A stretch of 64,000 bases of DNA, taken from NCBI RefSeq assembly GCF_003610195.1, contig NZ_RAPO01000004.1, positions 517,760 through 581,759 on the forward strand, in the 5' to 3' direction. The DNA comes from Halopiger aswanensis. Lineage in GTDB: Archaea > Halobacteriota > Halobacteria > Halobacteriales > Natrialbaceae. Every line of letters starts with the position of its first letter. The stretch's first letter is position 1. The position numbers and the translations under genes are program-made. The notes under the pieces are model-generated. The model searched no databases and was not told the origin of the DNA. It saw only the letters and a list, made by a program, of their open reading frames with translations. Shown here piece by piece: positions 34,839 through 43,811 of this stretch.

Positions 34839-36182
34839 ATGGTGTCCGTGCTGTGCGACGTTCAGGGAACCAGTCCAGCGTATAGTACCTATAAACATAC
34901 CTTTAATTTAGACACGCTCGAGTTGTCCGGTGTGGTATCGCTCTCGTCTGTCGTCGGAGACGACACGGATCTCGTGAGTGAACGGCCGTTCCAGTTACTG
35001 TTGCTCATTAATGTTCTCCCACCGCTCGGCACAGCACTCCTCTCGCCGGTGTTGGGTTCGCTCGTTAAGCCGTTAGGTGCGTCGACGGCGAACATCGGGC
35101 TGCTGCTGTCCACGTTCACTGCGCCAGCCATCTTCGTCATCCCTGTCGCGGGCGTCGTTTCCGATAGATACGGCCGTCGTCCGGTTCTCATTTTTGGACT
35201 GTTGTGGTTCGGCCTTACCGGGACGGCTATCGCACTCGTCTCAACGTTCGAGGCCGCGCTCATGCTCCGGTTCCTCCAGGGCATTGGCTTCGCCGCGCTC
35301 ACACCCATCATCATCACTAGCCTCGGTGATCTCTATACGGGAACCAAGGAGGCGACTGCGCAGGGGTTGCGGTTCTCCGGATCGGGGCTCTCCCAGACAG
35401 TTTTCCCACTCGCCGCTGGCGTCCTCGTCGGGATGGCATGGCAGTATCCGTTCCTCCTATATGCCGTCGCATTCCCCATTGCAGCGATCGTCTACGTCTG
35501 GTTCGAGGAGCCAATCGAGCCGACGTCGGACGATGACTCGCCCACGGACTTCCGCGAACAACTCTCGGATCTGTGCACGCTCGTTGCCCATCGACGCGCG
35601 TGGTCAATGGTTGTCGCCCGTGGCTCTGCGAACCTCGCGTGGTTCGGTTTTCTCACGTACAACTCTATCCTCATCGTGGACGTGCTCGGCGGCACACCTG
35701 CCCAAGCTGGGCTGCTCGCGGCACTTGCCAGTCTCACGTATGCACTCGCGGCGACGCAGGCGGGCCGTATTGCTGATCTGTTCGATGATCGGGTCTACCC
35801 GCTCATCGCGTCAAACACATCGATGGGTGTGGGGCTCGCGCTCGTCTTCCTCGCAACGTCGCTGGCTGTAGCCGCCATTGGCGTCGTCCTCATGGGCATC
35901 GGCTTTGGGCTCGTGCTCTCGATATACCGCAGCATCATTACGGGCCTCGCACCGTCGGATCTCCGCGGCGGCCTCGTCAGCCTCAGCGAGGGCAGCGGCC
36001 GCGCAGCCGCGACGATGACGCCGGTTCTGATGGGAGCCGCTATCGCCGTTACCACATCGCACCTCGGCTTCGCGGTGGCTGTGCGAACTGTGGGTGTAGC
36101 GATAGGGCTGCTCAGCGCGGGGACGGGCATTGCGTGCCTGCTTGCGATGAGTACGGCAGCACCGCTTCGTATGGACCGTTGA
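34839..36182 (+). CDS. MFS transporter
   Basis: A major facilitator with 12 predicted helices in about 415 residues after a short N-terminal stretch. The MFS signature between helices 2 and 3 is GVVSDRYGRRPVLI, and RFLQGIGFAALTP forms helix 4. A central acidic loop (EEPIEPTSDDDSPTDFREQ) separates the two halves. The start is uncertain. The ATG at 34839 is two bases after the operator and fits a leaderless transcript. A GTG at 34932 is closer to the first helix (VSERPFQLLLLINVLPP). The divergent IclR gene suggests it imports the substrate of the catabolic genes that follow. Confidence 0.83.
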   Translation: MVSVLCDVQGTSPAYSTYKHTFNLDTLELSGVVSLSSVVGDDTDLVSERPFQLLLLINVLPPLGTALLSPVLGSLVKPLGASTANIGLLLSTFTAPAIFVIPVAGVVSDRYGRRPVLIFGLLWFGLTGTAIALVSTFEAALMLRFLQGIGFAALTPIIITSLGDLYTGTKEATAQGLRFSGSGLSQTVFPLAAGVLVGMAWQYPFLLYAVAFPIAAIVYVWFEEPIEPTSDDDSPTDFREQLSDLCTLVAHRRAWSMVVARGSANLAWFGFLTYNSILIVDVLGGTPAQAGLLAALASLTYALAATQAGRIADLFDDRVYPLIASNTSMGVGLALVFLATSLAVAAIGVVLMGIGFGLVLSIYRSIITGLAPSDLRGGLVSLSEGSGRAAATMTPVLMGAAIAVTTSHLGFAVAVRTVGVAIGLLSAGTGIACLLAMSTAAPLRMDR

Positions 36183-36276
36183 GGCTGCAACTCCAGAAAT
36201 TTTGATCGCCTCTCCACGGTGCTCGTCGATCAGCGAGGCCGGCAAGTACGTCAACCTCAGAAGTTCAATTTCGTGA

Positions 36277-37437
36277 TTACTGGTATGCTTGGATACCGGT
36301 GAGGTCCTCGCCGAGGATTAGCGTGTGGATGTCATGGGTACCCTCGTAGGTGTAGACGGTTTCCATGTTCGCCATGTGGCGCATCGGTGAGTAGTCTGCG
36401 GTAATGCCGTTTCCGCCGAGCATCTCGCGGGCGACCCGAGACTGGTCGCGGGCCATCCGGACGTTGTTGCGCTTGGCCATTGAGACGTGCTGGGGACGCA
36501 TTCTCCCCTCCTCTTTGAGCTCCGCAAGCCGATGAGCGAGCAGTTGCGCGAGCGTGATCTGGGTGGCCATTTCGGCGAGTTTCTGCTGTTGCATCTGGAA
36601 GCCGCCGATAGGCTTCCCAAACTGCTCGCGATCGGTAGCGTAGTCGCGTGCGGTCTCGAAGCAGTCGCGAGCGGCACCGACCGCACCCCACGCGATACCG
36701 TATCGTGCCTGCGTAAGACATGACAGCGGCCCCTTCATTCCTGAGACGCCAGGCAGCAGGTTTTCCTTTGGAATGTGTACGTTTTGCAGGCTGATTTCGC
36801 CTGTAATCGAAGCTCGCAGCGAGAGTTTCTCCTCAATCTTGTTCGTGGTGACGCCGTCACGGTCGGTCTCCACGAGGAATCCCCGGACAGGATTATCGTC
36901 CTCGCTGGTATCTTTTGCCCAGACGACCGCGATATCTGCGATAGGTGAGTTCGTAATCCACGTCTTCGAGCCGTTCAGGACGTATTCGTCACCGTTACGT
37001 TCGGCAGTGGTCTCCATTGCGGACGGATTCGAGCCGTGTTCGGGCTCGGTAAGACCGAAACATCCGACTGCCTCGCCAGTGCCGAGCTTCGGTAGCCACT
37101 CGTCTTTCTGCTCGTCGCTGCCGTACGCATGGATGGGGTACATCACGAGTGCCCCCTGCACGCTCGCCATTGAGCGCAGTCCGGAGTCGCAGGCCTCCAA
37201 CTCCTGCATCAGGAGGCCGTAGGCCGTCTCGCTGACGTTCGCCGAACCGTATCCCTCCAAGTTCGGTGCGTAGAACCCCATCTCTCCCATCTTCGGGATG
37301 AGATCTCTCGGAAACGTACCGTCTATCCAGTGTTGGCCGATATCGTCGACTTCGCCTTCAACGAACTCGCGAGCGGATTCGACGAGTAACTGCTCCGATT
37401 GGGAAAGTGATGCCTCCAGGTCGAAGTAATCGAGCAT
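36277..37437 (-). CDS. Acyl-CoA dehydrogenase, glutaryl-CoA dehydrogenase-like
   Basis: A 386-residue acyl-CoA dehydrogenase beginning MLDYFDLEASLSQSEQ. The blocks VGCFGLTEPEHGSNPSAM and NGSKTWITNSPIADI bind FAD and substrate. The end, YTYEGTHDIHTLILGEDLTG, carries the catalytic Glu. The GLTEPEHGSNPS and YEGTHDIHTLI patterns are those I associate with glutaryl-CoA dehydrogenases, which oxidise and decarboxylate glutaryl-CoA. The assignment is by resemblance. The frame opens upstream to 37539, but the ATG at 37437 matches the family start. Possible functional links in this window are the L-2-hydroxyglutarate oxidase-like gene and the ETF genes further on. Confidence 0.85.
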   Translation of the reverse strand: MLDYFDLEASLSQSEQLLVESAREFVEGEVDDIGQHWIDGTFPRDLIPKMGEMGFYAPNLEGYGSANVSETAYGLLMQELEACDSGLRSMASVQGALVMYPIHAYGSDEQKDEWLPKLGTGEAVGCFGLTEPEHGSNPSAMETTAERNGDEYVLNGSKTWITNSPIADIAVVWAKDTSEDDNPVRGFLVETDRDGVTTNKIEEKLSLRASITGEISLQNVHIPKENLLPGVSGMKGPLSCLTQARYGIAWGAVGAARDCFETARDYATDREQFGKPIGGFQMQQQKLAEMATQITLAQLLAHRLAELKEEGRMRPQHVSMAKRNNVRMARDQSRVAREMLGGNGITADYSPMRHMANMETVYTYEGTHDIHTLILGEDLTGIQAYQ

Positions 37438-37486
37438 ATGCCAACTTACGTGTCCACCAATAAATAACCAACCTACGCGAGGGGGT

Positions 37487-38704
37487 TCAGAACCCAGATG
37501 TGCCGTCGAGACGGTGCTCCTCAACCACCGCTTCGTCAAGTTCGATGCCGAGGCCAGGCTCTTCTGGTACCTCGATGGATCCGTCCTGAATTAGGGGTTC
37601 GTCGCGCTCGAGCAGGTCGTCCCACCACTCGACTTCCAGCGCGTGGTACTCCAGCAGGTCAAAGTTCGGAACGGCAGCACCGAGGTGGACGCATGCCATC
37701 GTTCCAACGGGGCTGCAGACGTTGTGCGGGGACATCGGGATGTAGTTCTCTTCTGCACGGTCTGCAACCCGCATCGTCTCCGTGAGTCCGCCGACTGTCG
37801 TCGGGTCTGGGGTGATAACATCGACGCCGTGTTCGTAGATAAGTTCGGAGAGTTCGAATACGCGGAATCGGTTCTCACCGGTCGCAACCGGCGTCCGTGT
37901 GGCCTGTGTGACTTCCTTCTGAGCATCCATATTCTCCGGCGGCACGAGGTCCTCGAGCCACATCAGGTCGAACTCCTCGAGCTCGTAGGCTAGTCGCTTG
38001 GCGCTCTCGACGGAGTAATCCCAGTGGCAGTCGAACGCTAGGTCTACGTCGTAGCCGATCTCCTCACGGACCGCTGCCACTATTTCTCGCTTCTCCCGGA
38101 CGGCAGCGTTCGTAAGGCGGCCGTTGTACGGGTCGTTGGCGTTGTCCGCGGGCAGGTCGAGGTCGAATTTGAGCGCGTCGAAGCCCATATCGGTGACGCG
38201 CGCAGCCTCCGCGGCGTACGCCTCCGGCGTGTACGCTTCGGTATCCGCGTAGTCGGTCGCGCCGTCCTCGACGGCGTACGCCTCGCCGGCGTGGCAGTCG
38301 CAGTAGAGCCGGACTTCGTCACGGTACTTCGAACCAAGCAACTGGTACACCGGGAGGCCGAGAATTTTCCCGGCAGCGTCCAGCAAGGCGACCTCGATTC
38401 CCGAGGCTGCGGTAACAACCTTTCCGGTGGTACCGCCGTGGCCGGACATCTCCTGGAAGATATACCGAACAAGGCGCTCCACGTCAAGCGGGTTCTCGCC
38501 GACGAGAAACCGGTTGGTATACTCTACGAGTTCGGGGATTCCACCACCCCGATAGGACTCGCCGATACCAGTGACGCCGGCATCCGTCTCCACTTTGATG
38601 AGGTTCCATTCGAAGTTGCCTTCGACAACGCACGCGTCGATGCTTGTGATTGCTACGTCTCTGTCCGGGTCGCGAGTCTCGATGTGGTCCGAAAAGTCTC
38701 TCAT
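37487..38704 (-). CDS. Enolase-superfamily sugar-acid dehydratase (gluconate/galactonate type)
   Basis: A 405-residue mandelate racemase/muconate-lactonising-type protein. The N-terminal capping domain is followed by a barrel with the catalytic KFDLD near residue 178 (a KxD motif). Metal ligands are in AFDCHWD, MWLEDLVPPEN and VATGENRF. The C-terminal ITPDPTTVGGLTE and MSPHNVCSPVGTMA supply the His of the acid-sugar dehydratases. The SPHNVCSPVGT block is typical of gluconate/galactonate dehydratases. It overlaps the next upstream enolase-superfamily gene by 4 bp. It would dehydrate an aldonic acid to a 2-keto-3-deoxy acid. Confidence 0.85.
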   Translation of the reverse strand: MRDFSDHIETRDPDRDVAITSIDACVVEGNFEWNLIKVETDAGVTGIGESYRGGGIPELVEYTNRFLVGENPLDVERLVRYIFQEMSGHGGTTGKVVTAASGIEVALLDAAGKILGLPVYQLLGSKYRDEVRLYCDCHAGEAYAVEDGATDYADTEAYTPEAYAAEAARVTDMGFDALKFDLDLPADNANDPYNGRLTNAAVREKREIVAAVREEIGYDVDLAFDCHWDYSVESAKRLAYELEEFDLMWLEDLVPPENMDAQKEVTQATRTPVATGENRFRVFELSELIYEHGVDVITPDPTTVGGLTETMRVADRAEENYIPMSPHNVCSPVGTMACVHLGAAVPNFDLLEYHALEVEWWDDLLERDEPLIQDGSIEVPEEPGLGIELDEAVVEEHRLDGTSGF

Positions 38705-39810
38705 TGGTCTTTGAACTGCTGGAGGGCGTTTTCGTCGAGCGGTACGCCGTGGCCGGGGCGGTCCGGAAGGGCAATCATCCCGTTGTCGTCGGGCTGTACA
38801 GGGTCAGCGACGACATCGTCGAACGCCTTCACGTCCATGTCGCGGTAGAAGTACTCCACCCAGAGACCGTTCTCGATAGCGCCGAGCAGCGAGGCGTGGA
38901 TGTTCCAGTTGTAGTGGGGCGCAATGGGGATGTCGTAGGCGGCAGCGTAGTGGGCGATCTTCAGCCACTCAGTAATGCCGCCACAGACAGTGACGTCCGG
39001 CTGGAGGATGGTTGCAGCGCCCTGATCAGCAAGGCGCGCGAAGTTGTGCCGCGTTCCCTCTAGTTCCCCGGTCGCGACCGGATAGTTCAGAGCACTGTTG
39101 ACCTCCGCCATCGTATCCACTCGGTCGATCATCACGGGCTCCTCGATAAAGTACGGGTCGTAGGGCTCGAACGCACGGCACGCCCGCGTAGCCGCTGTCG
39201 TTGATGACCAGACTCCATTGGCGTCTAGAAGGAGCGTGCGCTCGTCGCCGATCGCTTCACGGACTGCAGCGACACGATCCACCTCCTCGTCGATAGATCG
39301 GCGGCCGACCTTCATCTTCACGATGTCATGGCCCTCGTCAAGGTACCGCTGTATCTCGTTACGGAGGCCTTGGTGACCCTTGTCGTCGCGGTAGTATCCG
39401 CCACTGGCGTACGACGGCACGCGCTCGGAGTGCCCGCCGAGCAGCTTGTGCAGCGGCTCACCTGCGGCTTTCCCTTTTAGGTCCCAGAGCGCGATGTCCA
39501 CCGTTGAGATGGCGCGCAACAGCAGACCTGTCCGTCCGATCTGGACATTACCGTCGTACATTTCGTGCCACAGTCGCTCTGTGTCTCGAGGGTCCTCGCC
39601 GCGGAGGACCGGCGCCAGTAGCTCCTCGACCGCGTCGGCGATGAGTCCGGCGCCCTCGTACCCCAGCGAGTAGCCGACTCCCTCGTGGCCGGTATCAGTT
39701 CTTACGTACGTTATCGCGTGGTCTCGGTATGTGAGCGTGCGATTGGAGAACGATACTGGGGTCTCCAAGGGTAACTTGATTGGAAACGATTCTACGTCTG
39801 TGATTTCCAT
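38701..39810 (-). CDS. Enolase-superfamily (mandelate racemase subgroup) enzyme
   Basis: A 369-residue MR/MLE protein. The barrel carries IVKMKVG near residue 165 (the KxK pair of the MR subgroup). Metal ligands are in LLLDANGVW, YFIEEPVM and VATGELEG. QPDVTVCGGITEW gives the Asp and APHYNWNIHA the His of the catalytic dyad. It may be a racemase or an acid-sugar dehydratase. Two divergent enolase-superfamily enzymes in one transcript suggest either two sequential steps or two related substrates. An ATG 20 codons upstream exists, but ATG 39810 begins the capping domain (MEITDVESFPIKLP). The gene is divergent from the LarA-like gene. Confidence 0.84.
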   Translation of the reverse strand: MEITDVESFPIKLPLETPVSFSNRTLTYRDHAITYVRTDTGHEGVGYSLGYEGAGLIADAVEELLAPVLRGEDPRDTERLWHEMYDGNVQIGRTGLLLRAISTVDIALWDLKGKAAGEPLHKLLGGHSERVPSYASGGYYRDDKGHQGLRNEIQRYLDEGHDIVKMKVGRRSIDEEVDRVAAVREAIGDERTLLLDANGVWSSTTAATRACRAFEPYDPYFIEEPVMIDRVDTMAEVNSALNYPVATGELEGTRHNFARLADQGAATILQPDVTVCGGITEWLKIAHYAAAYDIPIAPHYNWNIHASLLGAIENGLWVEYFYRDMDVKAFDDVVADPVQPDDNGMIALPDRPGHGVPLDENALQQFKDQ

Positions 39811-39902
39811 GCTACGAGGGGTGACACACGTACACAAGTAGCCAATTGTAGCGGCAACACTCTCACCCATAGTATTAGTGGGACGCCCGCAACAGCCCGG
39901 AC

Positions 39903-41201
39903 ATGAAGTTTCCTGATCGTAGCGACGTCGATCACCTCATCGAGCCACAGTCGCTACCCGAATTCGCGCGAATCCGGTACGAGCCGGGCAGCGAATCGCT
40001 GGCCGATCCCGTCACCGACGTCCGAGCCGAACTCGACGCGCTCGCCGTAGACGAACTGGACGAGGGCGCGACGGTCGCCGTCGGCGTCGGCAGCCGCGGC
40101 ATCCACCGCATCGACGACGTCGTACACGGTATCGTCGCCGAGCTCGAGGAGCGCGGCTTTGCTCCCGTAATCGTCCCTGCGATGGGAAGCCACGGCGGCG
40201 CAACGCCCGAAGGACAGCGCGAGGTGCTGGCGTCGCTCGGCATCACCGATGAGACGGTGGGTGCGCCGATAGACGCGCGGATGGACGCCAAATTGCTGGC
40301 GACGGTCACGGTCGGCGACGCGGACGTTCCGGTGTACTTCGCGACGGCCGCCCTCGAGGCCGACGCAATGCTCGTGGTGAACCGTGTGAAGGCGCACACG
40401 AACTTTAGCGGCCCCATCGAGAGCGGGCTCGCGAAGATGACCGTCGTCGGCCTCGGAAAGCAACGCGGCGCAAAGTCGTTCCACTCGACGGCCATCGCAG
40501 AAGGGTACGTTGAGACGTTGACCGCCGCGCTGGACGCCATCGAGTCCTCGGTGCCACTGCTCGGTGGCGTCGCGCTCGTCGAGAACTTCGAGGATGAACT
40601 CGCGTACGTCGAGGGTGTTCCCGCGGGATCGTTTACGGAGCGCGAACCGGAGCTCCTAGAGCGCGCGTACGACGAGATGGCGACGCTCCCAGTCGACGAC
40701 ATCGACCTGCTCGTCGTGGACGAAATCGGCAAAGAGATCTCCGGTGCGGGGATGGACACGAACGTTATCGGTCGGTACCGCGTACTCAACGCGCCCGACC
40801 CGCAGAATCCCGATATCGACCTGATCTACGTCCGCGGACTCACCGAGGAGACGAACGGGAACGGCAACGGTATCGGGCTCGCGGACCTTACGCGGCGGGC
40901 CGCCGTCGACCAACTCGATCTGAAAAAGACGTACGCAAACGCGCTCACGAGCGGCTCGCTCGCGAAGTCCAAGCTCCCCGTGGTCGCGCCCGACGATGAG
41001 TTCGCGCTCCGCACGGCGCTGGCTGCGCTCGGCAGCTACGATCCGGAGACGGTCCGCATCCTCTGGATCGAGAACACCGAAGACCTCGGTGAGCTTCGCG
41101 TCTCGGCGGCCGTCGTCGAGGACCTGCCGGCGTCAGCGACCGTAGCGGCCCGTGAGACGCTGATCTTCGAAGATGGTACGGCACGGTTCAGGGACGCGTA
41201 G
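39903..41201 (+). CDS. LarA-like (lactate racemase superfamily) protein
   Basis: A 432-residue protein. Its N-terminal Rossmann-like region contains VAVGVGSRGI and VPAMGSHGGATPEGQ. A middle block, VNRVKAHTNFSGPIESG followed by LAKMTVVGLGKQRG, resembles the lactate-racemase (LarA/DUF2088) fold and could hold the His and Lys that bind the nickel-pincer cofactor. LarA-superfamily enzymes racemise or epimerise 2-hydroxy acids including lactate, malate, 2-hydroxyglutarate and gluconate. No larB/C/E cofactor genes are in this window. Its start has an AT-rich element about 29 nt upstream. It leads a plus-strand run with SDR, cupin and FAH genes. Confidence 0.7.
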   Translation: MKFPDRSDVDHLIEPQSLPEFARIRYEPGSESLADPVTDVRAELDALAVDELDEGATVAVGVGSRGIHRIDDVVHGIVAELEERGFAPVIVPAMGSHGGATPEGQREVLASLGITDETVGAPIDARMDAKLLATVTVGDADVPVYFATAALEADAMLVVNRVKAHTNFSGPIESGLAKMTVVGLGKQRGAKSFHSTAIAEGYVETLTAALDAIESSVPLLGGVALVENFEDELAYVEGVPAGSFTEREPELLERAYDEMATLPVDDIDLLVVDEIGKEISGAGMDTNVIGRYRVLNAPDPQNPDIDLIYVRGLTEETNGNGNGIGLADLTRRAAVDQLDLKKTYANALTSGSLAKSKLPVVAPDDEFALRTALAALGSYDPETVRILWIENTEDLGELRVSAAVVEDLPASATVAARETLIFEDGTARFRDA

Positions 41202-41254
41202 GCGCGATTGCCTTTACGTAAACGTTTTCCCGTTGCCCTCTGATTGCCATTCAC

Positions 41255-42043
41255 ATGGACCTGCAGATAGATGGTAACGCGGCGCTGGTGACGGCGTCGT
41301 CCAGCGGACTCGGCAAAGCGTCAGCGAAGGCGCTCGCTCGCGAGGGCGCGAACGTCGTCATTAACGGTCGCGACGAGGACCAGCTCGAGGAAGCTCGCAA
41401 GGAAATCGAAGACGTGGCAACGGGCGATGTTGTCGCCCAGCCCGGCGACCTCACGGAGTCTGAGGACATACGGACACTCGTCGAGACGACGGTCGAGGAG
41501 TTCGGCACTATTGACCACCTCGTCACGAGTGCGGGTGGTCCACCCTCCGGCGCGTTCCTTGACACGGATGACGATGACTGGGAGGACGCCTATCAGCTTC
41601 TCGTGATGAGCGTTGTTCGCCTGGCTCGGGAGGCCGCGCCCCACTTGAAGGAGGGCGAGGGCGGCACGATCGTCAATATCACGTCCCGGACGGTCAAGGA
41701 AGCCAAGGAGAACCTCGTATTGTCGAACTCCGTCCGAATGGGCGTTATCGGCCTCGAGAAGACACTCTCGAAGGAGTTCGCGCCCGACGTGCGTGCGAAC
41801 GCCGTCCTCCCCGGCTCCCACGAGACCTCGCGCATCGAGAACCTCATCGAGAGCGCCATCGAGCGCGGCGACTACGAGAACTACGAGGAGGGACTGGCAG
41901 CGTGGTCGGACAACCCCCTCGAGCGCATCGGCGACCCGATGGAGCTGGGGGACACGGTGGCGTTCCTGAGCTCGCCGAAGTCCGGGTACATCAATGGTGC
42001 CGCATTGCCCATCGACGGCGGTTCCGTGGGGGCGAACCTATGA
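41255..42043 (+). CDS. SDR-family dehydrogenase
   Basis: A 262-residue short-chain dehydrogenase. The cofactor loop ASSSGLGKASA (TxxxGxG-like, here with an initial Ala) follows the first strand. An Arg after strand 2 (VINGRDED) is compatible with NADP. TSAGGPPSG replaces the NAG motif. In the catalytic region ITSRTVKEAKENLVLSNSVRMG the usual YxxxK tyrosine is not at the expected position. This makes it an atypical SDR of the kind annotated as 3-oxoacyl reductase or beta-ketoacid dehydrogenase. It overlaps the cupin start (ATGA). In a sugar-acid route it would oxidise a 2-keto-3-deoxy acid. Confidence 0.8.
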   Translation: MDLQIDGNAALVTASSSGLGKASAKALAREGANVVINGRDEDQLEEARKEIEDVATGDVVAQPGDLTESEDIRTLVETTVEEFGTIDHLVTSAGGPPSGAFLDTDDDDWEDAYQLLVMSVVRLAREAAPHLKEGEGGTIVNITSRTVKEAKENLVLSNSVRMGVIGLEKTLSKEFAPDVRANAVLPGSHETSRIENLIESAIERGDYENYEEGLAAWSDNPLERIGDPMELGDTVAFLSSPKSGYINGAALPIDGGSVGANL

Positions 42044-42387
42044 AGCCGGTGCGCTTCGACGACGCGGAAACCTACGAGCCCGACGAAGGCTGGCGCCGCG
42101 TCGCGATGGCGGGCAGCGACCAGTTCTCCTTCGAGTGGTTCGAGAAGCCGCCGGGCCACAGCTCGCCGATGCACGATCACGAAAACGAGCAGGTGTGTCT
42201 CTGTCTCGAGGGCGAGTTGACGGTCGCCACGGAGGACGACGAGGTTACGCTGGAACCGAACGACTCGGTGTTTCTGGAGTCCAACGAAACACACCGAGTG
42301 GAGAACACCGGTGACGAGCGCGCGGTCGGGCTGGACGTGTTTGCGCCCGGCCGCTCGTTCGACTTCTGGACGGAACGGGACGAATGA
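42040..42387 (+). CDS. Small cupin protein
   Basis: A 115-residue single cupin. Motif 1 is seen in KPPGHSSPMHDHENEQVCL with the metal-binding HDH and Glu, followed by LEGELTV. Motif 2 lies around LESNETHRVENTG. It overlaps both neighbours by 4 bp, so it belongs firmly to the SDR-cupin-FAH operon. It could be an isomerase or lyase-like auxiliary enzyme or a ligand-binding stabiliser. The substrate cannot be read. Confidence 0.82.
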   Translation: MKPVRFDDAETYEPDEGWRRVAMAGSDQFSFEWFEKPPGHSSPMHDHENEQVCLCLEGELTVATEDDEVTLEPNDSVFLESNETHRVENTGDERAVGLDVFAPGRSFDFWTERDE

Positions 42388-43205
42388 AGTACCTTGCACG
42401 CACCGCGACTGGCAACCCGCTACTCGGCAATGAGGACGGCTACGTTCCACTTCGCTCGGTTGAGCCGGACCTCGATAGCGTTCACGAGGCGCTCCCGCGA
42501 GCCGCCGACGGGACGCTCGGCGACGTCGCCGACGCGCCCGCCGAACCCGTACCAGCTGCCGATCTGACGTTCGGCGCGCCGCTCGCGGATTTCGGGAAAC
42601 TCTGGGGTATCGGTCTGAACTACGCAGAGCACGCCGGTGATCTCGACGAGCAGCGGCCCGAGGAGCCCGCGAGCTTCATGAAGCCGTCGACGGTACTCAC
42701 CGGGCCGAGCGGTCCGATTCGTCTGCCGCCAACCTCGCAGAGTGAGCGCGTGACCGCGGAGGCAGAACTCGCCGTCGTGATGGGCCGGACGTGCCGAAAC
42801 ATAGACGAGAATGACTTCGATGACGTCGTTGCGGGATTCCTTCCGGTCATCGACATGACGGCCGAGGACGTCCTCCAGCGGAACCCACGGTTTCTCACGC
42901 GCGCGAAGAGCTACGATACGTTCCTCGTACCCGGTGCCGCGCTTGCGGTTCCCGAGGAGCCCCTCGATTTGACGTCGCTGTCCGTGAAAACGGAGGTCAA
43001 CGGCGATATCAAGGCCGAAAACGAGATTCGGAACATGCTGTTCCCTCCCGCGGAGATCGTTTCGTTCCACTCGGACGTGATGTCCCTCGAACCGGGCGAC
43101 CTGTTCAGTACGGGGACACCCGGTGCGGCACACATTGAGCCCGGCGACGACGTGCGCGCGGTCGTGGAGGACATCGGGACCGTCGAGGCACCGGTCACGC
43201 GATAG
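42384..43205 (+). CDS. FAH-family hydrolase
   Basis: A 273-residue fumarylacetoacetate-hydrolase fold protein. The conserved LWGIGLNYAEHA segment is near residue 74. FMKPSTVLTGP follows, then the metal-binding EAELAVVMG, GFLPVIDMTAED and FSTGTPGA. The family includes fumarylacetoacetases, 2-keto-3-deoxy-aldonate dehydratases and the 2,4-diketo-3-deoxy-aldonate hydrolases. Together with the upstream SDR and the divergent acid-sugar dehydratase it fits the last role: cleaving a diketo-deoxy acid to pyruvate plus a hydroxy acid. That is an inference from context. Confidence 0.85.
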   Translation: MKYLARTATGNPLLGNEDGYVPLRSVEPDLDSVHEALPRAADGTLGDVADAPAEPVPAADLTFGAPLADFGKLWGIGLNYAEHAGDLDEQRPEEPASFMKPSTVLTGPSGPIRLPPTSQSERVTAEAELAVVMGRTCRNIDENDFDDVVAGFLPVIDMTAEDVLQRNPRFLTRAKSYDTFLVPGAALAVPEEPLDLTSLSVKTEVNGDIKAENEIRNMLFPPAEIVSFHSDVMSLEPGDLFSTGTPGAAHIEPGDDVRAVVEDIGTVEAPVTR

Positions 43206-43221
43206 CGGTCGTCCAGCGGGA

Positions 43222-43232
43222 ATTTTTATTAT
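43222..43232 (+). promoter_or_regulatory. TATA-like box of the UspA gene
   Basis: ATTTTTATTAT is centred about 29 nt ahead of the GTG start at 43256. The spacing supports both the leaderless start and the GTG as the true start codon. Confidence 0.5.
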
Positions 43233-43255
43233 GCGAGGGTCTGTGAGTAGCTACC

Positions 43256-43684
43256 GTGTACCGAGTACTCATACCAGTTGGAGACAACACGGACCGCGCG
43301 CTGAATGCCGCTGAAGCCGTCGCAGGGTTTCCAAACGCTGACGAGGAAGTCGAGGCGGTGATCCTGAACGTCTTCGAAGAGTTCGACGTCACCGGCGAGG
43401 CCGGCCAGATCAAATCCGAGGATATCTGGGACGAAACAAACTACCCGGAGGCCGTCGACGCTGTTGAGGAGTATCTCGAGTCTCACGTCTCAGCAGTCTC
43501 AAAGCGACGCGAGCACGGTGACGTGACCGAAAAGATACTCGCGGCCGCAGATGAAATCGACGCTGACAACATTGTGATGGGCGGTCGCCAGCGGAGCCCT
43601 ACCGGGAAAGTGCTATTTGGAAGCACTACACAGTCAGTAATGCTGTCTGCGAATTGTCCAGTCACAGTCTCTCTCAGGGGGTGA
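43256..43684 (+). CDS. UspA-family universal stress protein
   Basis: A 142-residue single-domain UspA starting at a GTG ([16 protein letters not shown]). The C-terminal ATP-binding motif [18 protein letters not shown] (G-2x-G-9x-G-S/T type) is intact, followed by the final strand CPVTVSL. UspA proteins with this position, immediately ahead of TRAP transporter genes, are common and some bind or regulate the transporter. It is separated from the TRAP receptor gene by 127 bp. Confidence 0.86.
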   Translation: MYRVLIPVGDNTDRALNAAEAVAGFPNADEEVEAVILNVFEEFDVTGEAGQIKSEDIWDETNYPEAVDAVEEYLESHVSAVSKRREHGDVTEKILAAADEIDADNIVMGGRQRSPTGKVLFGSTTQSVMLSANCPVTVSLRG

Positions 43685-43811
43685 TATATTACGCTGTAAC
43701 ACAGGCGAATAGAACCGCGATGATGTATTTTCGCAACCACGTGTAGGAAACAAACAAATAGATTGTTAATGTTTGAATGTGATGGCTGTGATGTACATGG
43801 TAGACAGCCAC

